Shown in pieces: positions 23,342 to 31,051 of a DNA stretch of 47,582 nt (its first letter is position 1; each line of letters starts with the position of its first letter). Below the pieces are notes generated by a model. It had not been told where the DNA came from. It saw only the letters and a program-made list of their open reading frames with translations, and made no database searches. Source of the stretch: Desulfovirgula sp. (GTDB lineage Bacteria; Bacillota; Desulfotomaculia; Desulfotomaculales; Nap2-2B); the NCBI GenBank assembly GCA_020725585.1, contig DYES01000053.1, positions 1 to 47,582 on the forward strand, written 5' to 3'. The position numbers were made by a program, and so were the translations under genes.

Positions 23342-23584
23342 ATGGCCAGAAAAAAGCCCGCTGTTAAACCGGGTGCCAAAGATGCCGCCCGGGAGAAACT
23401 GAAATGGGAAACCGCCCGCGAGCTGGGGTTAGATGATGACCTGGCCAACCCGGGCGAGGAGTTGACGGTCCGGGAAGCGGGGAAAATCGGCGGCAACATG
23501 GTCAAAAAGCTGGTTCGGGCCGGCGAAAAAGCCCTTGAAGAAGAAGATAACGACCCCGGTCCGGAAAGCAAAAACTTAAGATGA
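23342..23584 (+). CDS. Alpha/beta-type small acid-soluble spore protein (SASP)
   Basis: An 80-residue basic-to-acidic protein with both SASP signatures. KWETARELGL resembles the germination-protease site region, and EELTVREAGKIGGNMVKKLV resembles the DNA-binding block with its GG(N)MVK core. SASPs coat DNA in the forespore and protect it, then are degraded on germination. The N-terminal tail is unusually Lys-rich (MARKKPAVKPGAKDA) and the linker between blocks is longer than in classical SASPs. The ATG at 23342 lies eight bases after GGAAGAGG, a better distance than the GTG and ATG just upstream. This is the clearest sign that the organism makes endospores. It ends three bases from the convergent radical SAM gene. 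Confidence 0.85.
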   Translation: MARKKPAVKPGAKDAAREKLKWETARELGLDDDLANPGEELTVREAGKIGGNMVKKLVRAGEKALEEEDNDPGPESKNLR

Positions 23585-23587
23585 AAC

Positions 23588-24838
23588 CTAGATAAAGGCC
23601 TGCTTGAGGGCGTCCAGCGCTTCTTGAACTTTCCGGCTGGCGTCGGGGGCTTCCTTCTGGAGAGCCGCCATCGCCAGCTGGACCTTTTCCGCCGTTTTTC
23701 CCTCCAGCCGGCCGTAAATGCCCAAATATGCTGACAGACGCCTTTGCAGCTGGATCTTGAGCCTTTCCAACAAAGGCTTTTGCAGATATTGACGGATCCT
23801 TTCCAGAATCGCCGGCTTATCTTCTGGCAATTGGCCCTCGATTTCCCACAACAGGTTGCACATCTGATCGCTGACCAGGTAGGCGTGACAATGCAGGTTC
23901 TCGACGAAGAGGCCGATCTCGGCCACAATTTCGTCTTCCGAAAGAGGCACAAACTCGCCGGACAGAACACGCTCGTAAAGCGGGGTACCGCGGCGGGGAA
24001 CGAGGGTGCGGAGCCGGATGAAGTCAGGATCTATTTCGCTCAACACGCGCGCCGAGTCAAGGGCATGTTTTTCCGACCACCTTTTTCCGCCCAGCCCAGG
24101 CATTAAATATTCACTTAAGGTAATCCCCGCTTCCTTTGTCTTTTTTCCGGCTAGAATATGCTCTTCTGCAGTTACTCCTTTGTCCACCTCAGCCAGCACC
24201 TCGTCGCATCCCGACTCCAGGCCGATATGCAGCCTGCCCAGACCGGCCTGGCGCAACTGCTGCAACTCTTCGGCGGTTTTGCGGGCGATGGTTTTCGACC
24301 GGGCGTACGAGGTGACCCTTTCTACAGTGGGAAAGGCCTGTTTGAGATAGTTTAAAATGGTGACCAGATCAGCGGTGCGCATCTGCGGCGTGTTGCCGTC
24401 CTGCAAAAAGACGGTTTTTGCCCCCGTCGCCAGCCAGTTCGCCACGTTGGCCAGGCTGTGCAGGCGGTACTGAATCAGCGTCGTGTCGTTATGCTCCCCG
24501 CTGTACAGTTCAGGATTGGAGTTGATGAGGGCAAGAATAACTTCTTCGTTGATTTCTCCGGCAAAGCCCAGGCGCCAGGAGGCCGCCTTGATTTCTTCCG
24601 CCAGGGCCTTCACCGCCTTAATGTCGCCGACTACTTCTTCGACGCTGCGCACGCTGTAACGCTCGTTTTTATAGGTACGGCAAAACGCGCAGCGGTTCCA
24701 GGGGCAGTTCCTGGTCACCCGCAGCAGCAAAGAGCAATCCCTGCCCTCGTTAGGCGGCCGGATGGGACCGAGCTCATGCCACCCCCTGCCGATCTTCTCC
24801 GCGTCAATTTTATAATAACCGACCGTTTTAGGTTGCAT
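23588..24838 (-). CDS. Radical SAM protein with a CX4CX2C cluster motif
   Basis: This 416-residue protein reads as an Elp3/HemN-type radical SAM enzyme. The cysteines C45, C50 and C53 lie in NCPWNRCAFC, and downstream come GLESGCDEVLAEVDKGV and LMPGLGGKRWSEKHAL, both common in the COG1032-like group. The spacing is four residues between the first two cysteines, not the usual three, and the codons confirm it. The cluster should bind SAM and make a 5'-deoxyadenosyl radical. The substrate is unknown. The C-terminal 100 residues are helical (LKIQLQRRLSAYLGI) with no B12 domain. The ATG at 24836-24838 is preceded by AGGAAGAGGTG. No partner gene is adjacent. Confidence 0.8.
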   Translation of the reverse strand: MQPKTVGYYKIDAEKIGRGWHELGPIRPPNEGRDCSLLLRVTRNCPWNRCAFCRTYKNERYSVRSVEEVVGDIKAVKALAEEIKAASWRLGFAGEINEEVILALINSNPELYSGEHNDTTLIQYRLHSLANVANWLATGAKTVFLQDGNTPQMRTADLVTILNYLKQAFPTVERVTSYARSKTIARKTAEELQQLRQAGLGRLHIGLESGCDEVLAEVDKGVTAEEHILAGKKTKEAGITLSEYLMPGLGGKRWSEKHALDSARVLSEIDPDFIRLRTLVPRRGTPLYERVLSGEFVPLSEDEIVAEIGLFVENLHCHAYLVSDQMCNLLWEIEGQLPEDKPAILERIRQYLQKPLLERLKIQLQRRLSAYLGIYGRLEGKTAEKVQLAMAALQKEAPDASRKVQEALDALKQAFI

Positions 24839-24895
24839 CTTCTTCACCTCTTCCTAGATTTAAAGTATAGCACAAACACCTCTCGACAACCACCG

Positions 24896-24923
24896 TTGAT
24901 TCCAATATAATTGTTGGTATAAG
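24896..24923 (+). promoter_or_regulatory. Probable sigma-A promoter for thyX-dut-topB
   Basis: TTGATT and TATAAG are spaced by 16 bases and end 33 bases before the GTG start of thyX. The spacing and position fit a housekeeping promoter driving the plus-strand run that follows. Confidence 0.5.
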
Positions 24924-24956
24924 CTGGACAAGCAGTGGCGAGGGGAGGGCTTGCGC

Positions 24957-25619
24957 GTGGAAATTTCCATTGTTGACCCGCAGGTGATCATTCAGGACGA
25001 AATCAACGAACAGATTTTAAAAAGAATCGAAAAATACGGGAGAATTTGCTATAAGTCGGAAAAACGGATCAGCGAGGGCTCCGCCGCAAGGTTTGTCCAC
25101 AACTTGCTGATTAGAGGGCACGAAAGCGTTATTGAGCACGAAAAGATCACCGTTATCTATATCACCAACAGAAGCACCACGCACGAGATTGTCCGCCACC
25201 GGATCGCCAGCTATTCCCAGGAAAGTACGAGGTATTGTAATTATCAAGGGCAAATCGTTTTCATCAGGCCTTATTATTTTCCGCAGGACAGCAAAGAGTA
25301 CGAAATCTGGAAAGAAGCTATGGCTTCCGCCGCGCACGCCTACCGGGCACTCCTTCTGCTGGGGGCCAGGCCGGAACAGGCCCGGGGGGTCCTGCCCGGT
25401 GACTTAAAAAGCGAAATTGTGGTCACTTATAACCTGCGGGAGTGGAGGCATTTCTTTAAGCTCCGGTGCAGTCCCCAGGCCCACCCCCAAATAAGGCAGA
25501 TCGCCATTCCTACCCTGCTGGAATTTCAGAAAAAGATACCCGTCGTTTTTGACGACATCGCGTACGACAGCAATTTTCCTGCCGCCGAGTACGCCGGCGT
25601 CACTTACGCATTTTTTTAA
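24957..25619 (+). CDS. thyX: Flavin-dependent thymidylate synthase ThyX
   Basis: This 220-residue protein has the ThyX motif RHRIASYSQESTR (RHRxxSxxxxSxR), the conserved LLIRGHESVIEH upstream and ITNRSTTHEIV. It methylates dUMP to dTMP using FAD and methylenetetrahydrofolate, with NAD(P)H as reductant, in the cytoplasm. It does not make dihydrofolate, unlike ThyA. The GTG at 24957 is preferred because GAGGGGAGG lies seven bases before it. A TTG two codons earlier overlaps the ribosome site. dut lies 17 bases downstream, so the dUMP supplier and dUMP user are co-transcribed. Confidence 0.94.
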   Translation: MEISIVDPQVIIQDEINEQILKRIEKYGRICYKSEKRISEGSAARFVHNLLIRGHESVIEHEKITVIYITNRSTTHEIVRHRIASYSQESTRYCNYQGQIVFIRPYYFPQDSKEYEIWKEAMASAAHAYRALLLLGARPEQARGVLPGDLKSEIVVTYNLREWRHFFKLRCSPQAHPQIRQIAIPTLLEFQKKIPVVFDDIAYDSNFPAAEYAGVTYAFF

Positions 25620-25636
25620 GAAGAGGTGATCAACGC

Positions 25637-26101
25637 TTGTCTGTCCACGAACAAGAAGGCTCCCCCCGGCCCAGGCCAGGCGCCGTCGTGGTGAAAGTTA
25701 AAAAACTCCACCCGGAGGCGAAAATGCCTGCCAAAGGGACTAGCGAAAGCGCCTGCTACGACGTCTATCCCATTGAAGAAGCGGTAGTACCGCCCCGCGG
25801 CAGCGTAATTTTAGGAACCGGCCTGGCTGTAGAACTTCCCCCGGGCTACGAACTGCAAATCAGGCCGCGGAGCGGCTACGCCTTCAAGCAGGATGTGGTA
25901 GCCTACTGGGGGACCTTAGACAGCGATTATACGGACGAAATAAAAATCAAGGTGTTTAATTTCGGCGACGAAGCCAGGGTGCTCAGCAAGGAGAAAGGGA
26001 TCGCCCAGATTTGCGTCAAACCGGTTTACGAAGCGGTTTTTGTAGAGACAAAAGAGCTGGCGGACAAAGGACACGGGGGTTTTGGCAGTACGGACAGGTA
26101 G
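25637..26101 (+). CDS. dut: dUTPase (deoxyuridine 5'-triphosphate nucleotidohydrolase)
   Basis: A trimeric-type dUTPase of 154 residues with the five family motifs in order: SACYDVYP, RPRSGYAFK, GTLDSDYTDEI, IAQICVKP and GGFGSTDR. It hydrolyses dUTP to dUMP and pyrophosphate, lowering uracil in DNA and feeding ThyX. Motif 1 has Cys where Gly is usual (AGYDL), a mild variation. An N-terminal tail of about 20 residues rich in Arg and Pro precedes the fold. The start is a TTG with GAAGAGGTG ten bases before it. The topoisomerase gene begins 36 bases on. Confidence 0.9.
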   Translation: MSVHEQEGSPRPRPGAVVVKVKKLHPEAKMPAKGTSESACYDVYPIEEAVVPPRGSVILGTGLAVELPPGYELQIRPRSGYAFKQDVVAYWGTLDSDYTDEIKIKVFNFGDEARVLSKEKGIAQICVKPVYEAVFVETKELADKGHGGFGSTDR

Positions 26102-26137
26102 CCTTTCTTATGTTTGGAGAAATGTCTGGGGATCGTT

Positions 26138-28231
26138 ATGAAAACGCTGATGATTACGGAAAAACCTTCGGTGGCCCGCGATATAGCCAGTGTTCTGGGC
26201 CGGTTCAGGGATAAAAACGGTTACCTGGAAAACGACCGGTTCATTATCTCCTGGGCCGTCGGCCACCTGGTCGAACTGGCCGAGCCGGAGGATTATGATC
26301 CGGCCCTGAAAAAGTGGTCCTTAAACACCCTCCCCTTTATCCCGGAAGACTTTCGGCTGAAGGTAACTCCGGGAACGGCGCGGCAGTTCCAGATTCTAAA
26401 GAATTTGCTGCTGTCGCCGGAAGTGAGCCTCATCATCAATGCCTGCGACGCCGGCCGCGAAGGAGAAAATATCTTTCGCCGCATTTACACCCTGGCCGGC
26501 TGCGCCAAAGAAGTCAAGCGCCTGTGGTTAAGGGAAACCACTCCGGAAGCCATCCGTCTTGCCCTGGAAAATTTACGGGAGCACCACGCGCTGGACGACC
26601 TGGCAGCAGCGGCGGCGGCCCGTGCCCAGGCTGACTGGCTGGTGGGCATTAACGCGACGCGCGCGTTTACCTGCAGGCACAAGGAGCTTTTAAGCGTGGG
26701 CCGGGTGCAGACCCCCACCCTGGCTCTGATTGTGCAAAGAGAAAGGGAAATCAGGAATTTCCGGGCCTCTTTATACTGGGAAGTATGGGCCATCTTCCGC
26801 AAAGAGGGCGGGGAAACATACCGGGGAAAATGGTTTGCCGGAGAAGTGGAAAAGTTCGCCAGCGTCGAGGCGGCCCGGGAAGTTGTCGAAGCTTGCCGGC
26901 AAGCAGGGAATTGCTTCGTCACTTCCGTGGAGGAAAAGGAGGTTAAGGAACCGCCGCCGCTCCTCTTTAATTTAAACGATTTGCAAAAGGAAGCCAACCA
27001 GAAACACGGGCTTACCGCCGGGCAAACCCTACAGGCGGCCCAGGCGCTTTACGAAAGGCACAAGCTAATCACTTACCCGCGCACGGAAAGTCGCCACCTT
27101 TCTTCCCTGCTGGCGGCAACCATCCAGAAAAGGATCGCCGCCTTAAAAGCGGCAGGTGAATACCGCCCGTTAATCCCCGGGCACTTCCCCCGCTTGTCCA
27201 GGCGCTACGTGGACGATGCGAAAGTGACTGACCATCACGCCATAATCGTCACCGAAACAAAGCCCCAACTGGCAAATTTAAACAGACACGAGCAAATCGT
27301 TTACGACCTGGTGGCCCGGCGCTTGCTGTCTATTTTTTATCCCGACGCCAGGTATAACGTGACCCGCGTAATAACTACGGCCGGCCAGGAAACTTTTCTC
27401 TCCCGGGGCAAGGTCGAATTGGAACGGGGGTGGAAAAAGGTTTACAGCGTCTTCGAGAAAAAAGACGAAGAAGAGCAAAACCTCCCGCCCCTGACCGCCG
27501 GGGAACAGGTTTTGCTTGCCGAAATAGAGCCCCTGGAGAAGCAAACCAAACCCCCGCCCCGTTATACCGAGGCAACTTTATTGGCGGCGATGGAAAAGGC
27601 GGGAAAATTCCTTGAGGATAAGGAGATGCAGGACATCCTCAAGGCCGCCGGCGGCATCGGCACCCCTTCCACCCGGGCGGCGATCATCGAGCGCTTGATT
27701 CAGGTAGGCTACGTAAAGCGCCAGAAAAAGGTACTCGTCCCCACCGCCAAGGGAGAAGCGCTGATTGACCTGGTCCCCGAAGAGGTAAAATCACCGGAGT
27801 TAACCGCCCGCTGGGAGCAGGGTCTTTTCGAGATCGAAGCCGGGCAACAAAAACCGGAGCAATGGCTGGCGGCAATCAAGGATTTTACTGCCCATATTGT
27901 GCAAACGGTGAAAAGCCAAGACCTCGTGGCAGGCGCAGAAAATTATTTGTATAAAGAAATTCTAGGCAAGTGCCCGCTGTGCACGAAAGACGTGGTTGAG
28001 TTCCCCAAAGGCTACGGCTGCACTGGCTGGAAGGACGGCTGCCGGTTTGTTATCTGGAAGGAAATCGCCGGCAAAAAAATCAGCTCCGCCCAGGCCAAAG
28101 CCCTGCTTAAAAAGGGCCGCACGGGAATGCTCAAAGGCTTTCGGTCCCAGGCCGGAAAAATATTTAACGCCGCCCTAAGGCTCAATGAAGAAGGAAGGGT
28201 AGTTTTCGATTTCACGGGCCCAAATCAATAA
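26138..28231 (+). CDS. topB: DNA topoisomerase III (type IA)
   Basis: A type IA topoisomerase of 697 residues. The N-terminal Toprim domain contains TEKPSVARDIASVLG and DAGREGENIFRRIY with its acidic pair. The central toroid follows, with the active tyrosine in KLITYPRTESRHLS (about residue 325). C-terminal tail motifs include CPLCTKDVVEFPKGYGC, a short zinc-like repeat. It cleaves single strands to decatenate DNA in the cytoplasm. The start is the ATG giving MKTLMITEKP, with CTGGGGAT before it. Position after dut suggests it shares the thyX promoter, but no functional link is known. Length fits TopB rather than TopA. Confidence 0.93.
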   Translation: MKTLMITEKPSVARDIASVLGRFRDKNGYLENDRFIISWAVGHLVELAEPEDYDPALKKWSLNTLPFIPEDFRLKVTPGTARQFQILKNLLLSPEVSLIINACDAGREGENIFRRIYTLAGCAKEVKRLWLRETTPEAIRLALENLREHHALDDLAAAAAARAQADWLVGINATRAFTCRHKELLSVGRVQTPTLALIVQREREIRNFRASLYWEVWAIFRKEGGETYRGKWFAGEVEKFASVEAAREVVEACRQAGNCFVTSVEEKEVKEPPPLLFNLNDLQKEANQKHGLTAGQTLQAAQALYERHKLITYPRTESRHLSSLLAATIQKRIAALKAAGEYRPLIPGHFPRLSRRYVDDAKVTDHHAIIVTETKPQLANLNRHEQIVYDLVARRLLSIFYPDARYNVTRVITTAGQETFLSRGKVELERGWKKVYSVFEKKDEEEQNLPPLTAGEQVLLAEIEPLEKQTKPPPRYTEATLLAAMEKAGKFLEDKEMQDILKAAGGIGTPSTRAAIIERLIQVGYVKRQKKVLVPTAKGEALIDLVPEEVKSPELTARWEQGLFEIEAGQQKPEQWLAAIKDFTAHIVQTVKSQDLVAGAENYLYKEILGKCPLCTKDVVEFPKGYGCTGWKDGCRFVIWKEIAGKKISSAQAKALLKKGRTGMLKGFRSQAGKIFNAALRLNEEGRVVFDFTGPNQ

Positions 28232-28366
28232 GGTACAGGTTTAAAAAGATGCGCTCGGGAGCATATTAAATGTTACAATGAGATGAATTTAAAAAATGTC
28301 CACGCAAGATCAAAATGAACACGCCGCTTCCTACAGACTCAGATTGAAGTTCTCAAGGAGAAGATC

Positions 28367-29824
28367 ATGGCTTTCTGGCGCATCAAGTCGATCGAACAAC
28401 TGGCGGCCGAAAAAGAAACAGGGCCCCATCGTTTGAGAAAAATCCTTGGCCCCTTTGACTTAACGGCGTTGGGCCTGGGTGCCATTGTCGGCATGGGCGT
28501 TTTTGTGCTTACCGGCGTGGCCGCGGCCTTCTACGCCGGACCGGGAGTTATCCTTTCCTTCGTTGTTGCGGGTCTGGCCAGCGGGCTCGCCGCTCTGGTT
28601 TATGCGGAAATGGCCGCCGCCATTCCGGTTGCGGGCAGCGCGTACACTTTTACCTACGCCACGCTGGGTGAATTATTAGCCTGGCTGGTAGGCTGGAACC
28701 TGGTACTGGAGTACGTGGTGGCGGCAGGGGCAGTTTCCATCGGGTGGAGCGGATACTTTGTCAACCTGCTGCAATCCGCCGGCGTCAACCTCCCGCCGGC
28801 CTTTACCACTTCCCCGTTTGCCGGCGGCCTGATTAATTTGCCGGCCCTTCTTATCGCCGGGCTGGTGACCGTCCTCATTATTTCCGGCACCCAGCACAGT
28901 GCCGTGGCCAACAAGATCATCGTCGCCCTAAAAGTCGGGGTTCTCCTTCTTTTCATTTTTCTGGGGGCCAGGTATGTCGATCCTGCCAACTGGCAGCCTT
29001 TCCTCCCTTTTGGCGTGGCGGGCATATTTCACGGCGCAGCCATTATCTTTTTTGCTTTTATCGGCTTTGATGCGGTTTCCACTGCCGCTGAGGAAGTTAA
29101 AAACCCCCGCCGCGACCTCCCCCTGGGAATTATCCTTTCCCTTTCCCTGGCCACCCTCCTTTACATCAGCGTCGCCACCGTGCTCACCGGCGTGGTCAGG
29201 TATTCCGCCCTCAACACCCCTTCGCCCATGGCCTTTGCCTTGCTCTCTACGGGTTTGCGCTGGGGCTCGGCGCTGACCGCCATTGGCGCTCTGGCGGGGC
29301 TTACTTCCGTCATGCTGGTAACCATGTACGGGCAGAGCAGGATCTTTTTCGCCATGGCCCGCGACGGCCTGCTCCCTCCGATATTTTCCTGGGTGCACCC
29401 GCGCCTGCACACACCCGTAATCGACAGCCTGTTCATCGGTGCCGTGGTTGCCGTGATCGGGGCCCTTTTTCCCATTAATATCGTGGCCGAGCTGGCCAAC
29501 ATCGGCACCCTCACCGCTTTCATGGCCGTCTCCAGCGGCCTTTTAGTCCTGCGGCGCACCCGTCCAGACCTGCCGCGCCCCTTCAAAGTGCCTGGCGCAC
29601 CCTGGATCCCGCTGGCCTCTTTTGGCGCCGCCCTTTATCTGGCCGTCAACTTGCCTGCACTTACCTGGCTTCGCTTCGTGCTCTGGGTGGCGCTTGGCCT
29701 GGTCGTTTATTTCGCCTACGGCTACCGGCACAGCAACCTCAGAACGGGAGGTGAAAAAGAAGAGGCGCTTCGTCGCTTTGCCCCTCCTCTGCCTTCTCCC
29801 GTCCGTAAACGGGAAGATAAATAA
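28367..29824 (+). CDS. APC-superfamily amino-acid permease (cationic amino-acid transporter type)
   Basis: This 485-residue protein has about 12 hydrophobic helices. It begins LGPFDLTALGLGAIVGMGVFVLTG (partial quote; residues 27 onward), the helix-1 glycine motif of the APC superfamily, and includes FFAFIGFDAVSTAAEEVKNP, a conserved helix-6 region of the CAT/YfnA group. It probably imports amino acids by proton symport or exchange in the cytoplasmic membrane. Substrate cannot be assigned. The ATG has AAGGAGAAG before it. It stands alone: 135 bases separate it from topB, and 140 from the HTH gene. Confidence 0.9.
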   Translation: MAFWRIKSIEQLAAEKETGPHRLRKILGPFDLTALGLGAIVGMGVFVLTGVAAAFYAGPGVILSFVVAGLASGLAALVYAEMAAAIPVAGSAYTFTYATLGELLAWLVGWNLVLEYVVAAGAVSIGWSGYFVNLLQSAGVNLPPAFTTSPFAGGLINLPALLIAGLVTVLIISGTQHSAVANKIIVALKVGVLLLFIFLGARYVDPANWQPFLPFGVAGIFHGAAIIFFAFIGFDAVSTAAEEVKNPRRDLPLGIILSLSLATLLYISVATVLTGVVRYSALNTPSPMAFALLSTGLRWGSALTAIGALAGLTSVMLVTMYGQSRIFFAMARDGLLPPIFSWVHPRLHTPVIDSLFIGAVVAVIGALFPINIVAELANIGTLTAFMAVSSGLLVLRRTRPDLPRPFKVPGAPWIPLASFGAALYLAVNLPALTWLRFVLWVALGLVVYFAYGYRHSNLRTGGEKEEALRRFAPPLPSPVRKREDK

Positions 29825-29967
29825 CCGGAAAAGCTGCCCAGAACCTTTTGACTGTTTCTTCTTGTCCCGGTATTGACTAATTTTTTGAAATGTGGTTATT
29901 TAAGCATAGAAATCTGTGCTTGGAAGAAAAATTGCCTTCATCATTTTTGACAAAGGGGAGATGTCCA

Positions 29968-30198
29968 GTGAGCCTTAGCGAAGTCCGGAAAAGCAAAGGC
30001 ATTACGGCCGCCCAAATGGCGGTCTGCACGGGCCTCACCGTGGCGGAGCTGCTCGCCATCGAACAGGGAAAACAGACTCCCCGCCTATGCGTGGCGCAAA
30101 AATGGGCCAATGCTCTGGGCTTAACTTTCGAGGAATTTTCGCGACATTATTACGAGAAGGCCGATCCTGCCCAACTGCTTGCGTGCGAGGAAGACTAA
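29968..30198 (+). CDS. Small XRE-type helix-turn-helix protein
   Basis: This 76-residue protein contains one Cro/CI-type HTH (VRKSKGITAAQMAVCTGLT and ELLAIEQGKQTPRLCVAQKWANALG), ending in an acidic tail (LACEED). It is likely a DNA-binding regulator. The GTG start has AAGGGGAG eight bases before it. Codons upstream in the same frame are not family-like. Targets are unknown, and neighbours (permease, coaE) give no clear hint. Confidence 0.78.
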   Translation: MSLSEVRKSKGITAAQMAVCTGLTVAELLAIEQGKQTPRLCVAQKWANALGLTFEEFSRHYYEKADPAQLLACEED

Positions 30199-30284
30199 AG
30201 CAAAATATACTAATTAACAAAGCTTTTTAATAAGTGGGCAGGCTGCGAAGGGGACGAACAAAACTTTGGAGGGGAGTGTAGATC

Positions 30285-30908
30285 TTGATCGTTGGGCTTA
30301 CCGGCGGCATCGCTACGGGAAAAAGCACCGTTTCCAAAATGTTTAAAGAATTAGGGGCGCACGTCGTTGATTTTGATGCGCTGGCCCGGGAAGTAGTGAA
30401 ACCGCACCGGAAGGCCTGGAAGGAAATTGTGGAGTATTTTGGCAAGGAAATTTTAAATTCTGATTTAACACTCAACCGTCAAAAATTGGGAGAGCTGGTT
30501 TTCAACGCGCCGGAAAAGTTAAAAAAACTCAATGAAATAATTCATCCCGAAGTGTTTCAAGAAGACAAAAAAATAACGGAGCAAATCTTAAGCGAAAACC
30601 CCCGCGCCTTAATCATCAAAGACATCCCTTTGCTAACGGAAACAGGCGCGCAAAAAATGGTAGAAAAGGTTATTGTGGTTTATGCCAGCCCCCAAACGCA
30701 ACTGCAGCGCATGCTGGAGCGGGGGTTTAGTCAGAACGAAGCCAGGGCCAGAATAAACGCTCAGGACCCTTTAAGTGAAAAATTGAAGTTAGCGGACTTC
30801 GTCATTAACAATGACGGCCCCCTGGAAGAAACGAAAAAACAGGTGGTTGAAATCTACCAAAAATTAAGGCGGCTGGCCGCCTTTCCGCAAAATAAGAAAA
30901 ATAAATAA
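30285..30908 (+). CDS. coaE: Dephospho-CoA kinase
   Basis: A CoaE of 207 residues with P-loop GLTGGIATGKSTV at residues 4-16, the DFDALAREVVKPH block, and IHPEV plus LLTETGAQKMVEKVIVV. It phosphorylates dephospho-CoA, the last step of CoA synthesis. The start is a TTG with GGAGGGGAG eight bases before it. A strong bidirectional terminator follows. Its place next to two acyl-CoA synthetases is convergent, so it shares no transcript with them. Confidence 0.93.
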   Translation: MIVGLTGGIATGKSTVSKMFKELGAHVVDFDALAREVVKPHRKAWKEIVEYFGKEILNSDLTLNRQKLGELVFNAPEKLKKLNEIIHPEVFQEDKKITEQILSENPRALIIKDIPLLTETGAQKMVEKVIVVYASPQTQLQRMLERGFSQNEARARINAQDPLSEKLKLADFVINNDGPLEETKKQVVEIYQKLRRLAAFPQNKKNK

Positions 30909-30938
30909 AAATAGGCCGCGTTGAAATCTACAAAAAGC

Positions 30939-30987
30939 AAAGGCAGGAGGGAAAAAGGAAAGCTTCTTTGCTCCTGCCTTTTTATTC
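30939..30987. terminator. Bidirectional rho-independent terminator between coaE and the acyl-CoA synthetases
   Basis: AAAGGCAGGAG pairs with CTCCTGCCTTT over 11 bases, with a 21-base loop. The plus strand continues in T, and the minus strand shows TTTGCTTTTTG. It ends both the coaE transcript and the synthetase transcript from the other side. Confidence 0.85.
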
Positions 30988-31051
30988 TACCGAAGAAGAC
31001 AACCGCGGCGACACACCTTAAACTGCCCCGAGCAATTTTTTGCCTGCCTGG

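Noticed and set aside
23176-23970. A 264-codon minus-strand frame over the spore protein and radical SAM genes
   Set aside because: It runs antisense to the SASP and in another frame of the radical SAM gene, is Ser/Arg-rich with no motif, and contradicts two recognised proteins.
26485-26997. 170-codon frame opposite topoisomerase III
   Set aside because: Antisense shadow of topB with no motif or ribosome site.
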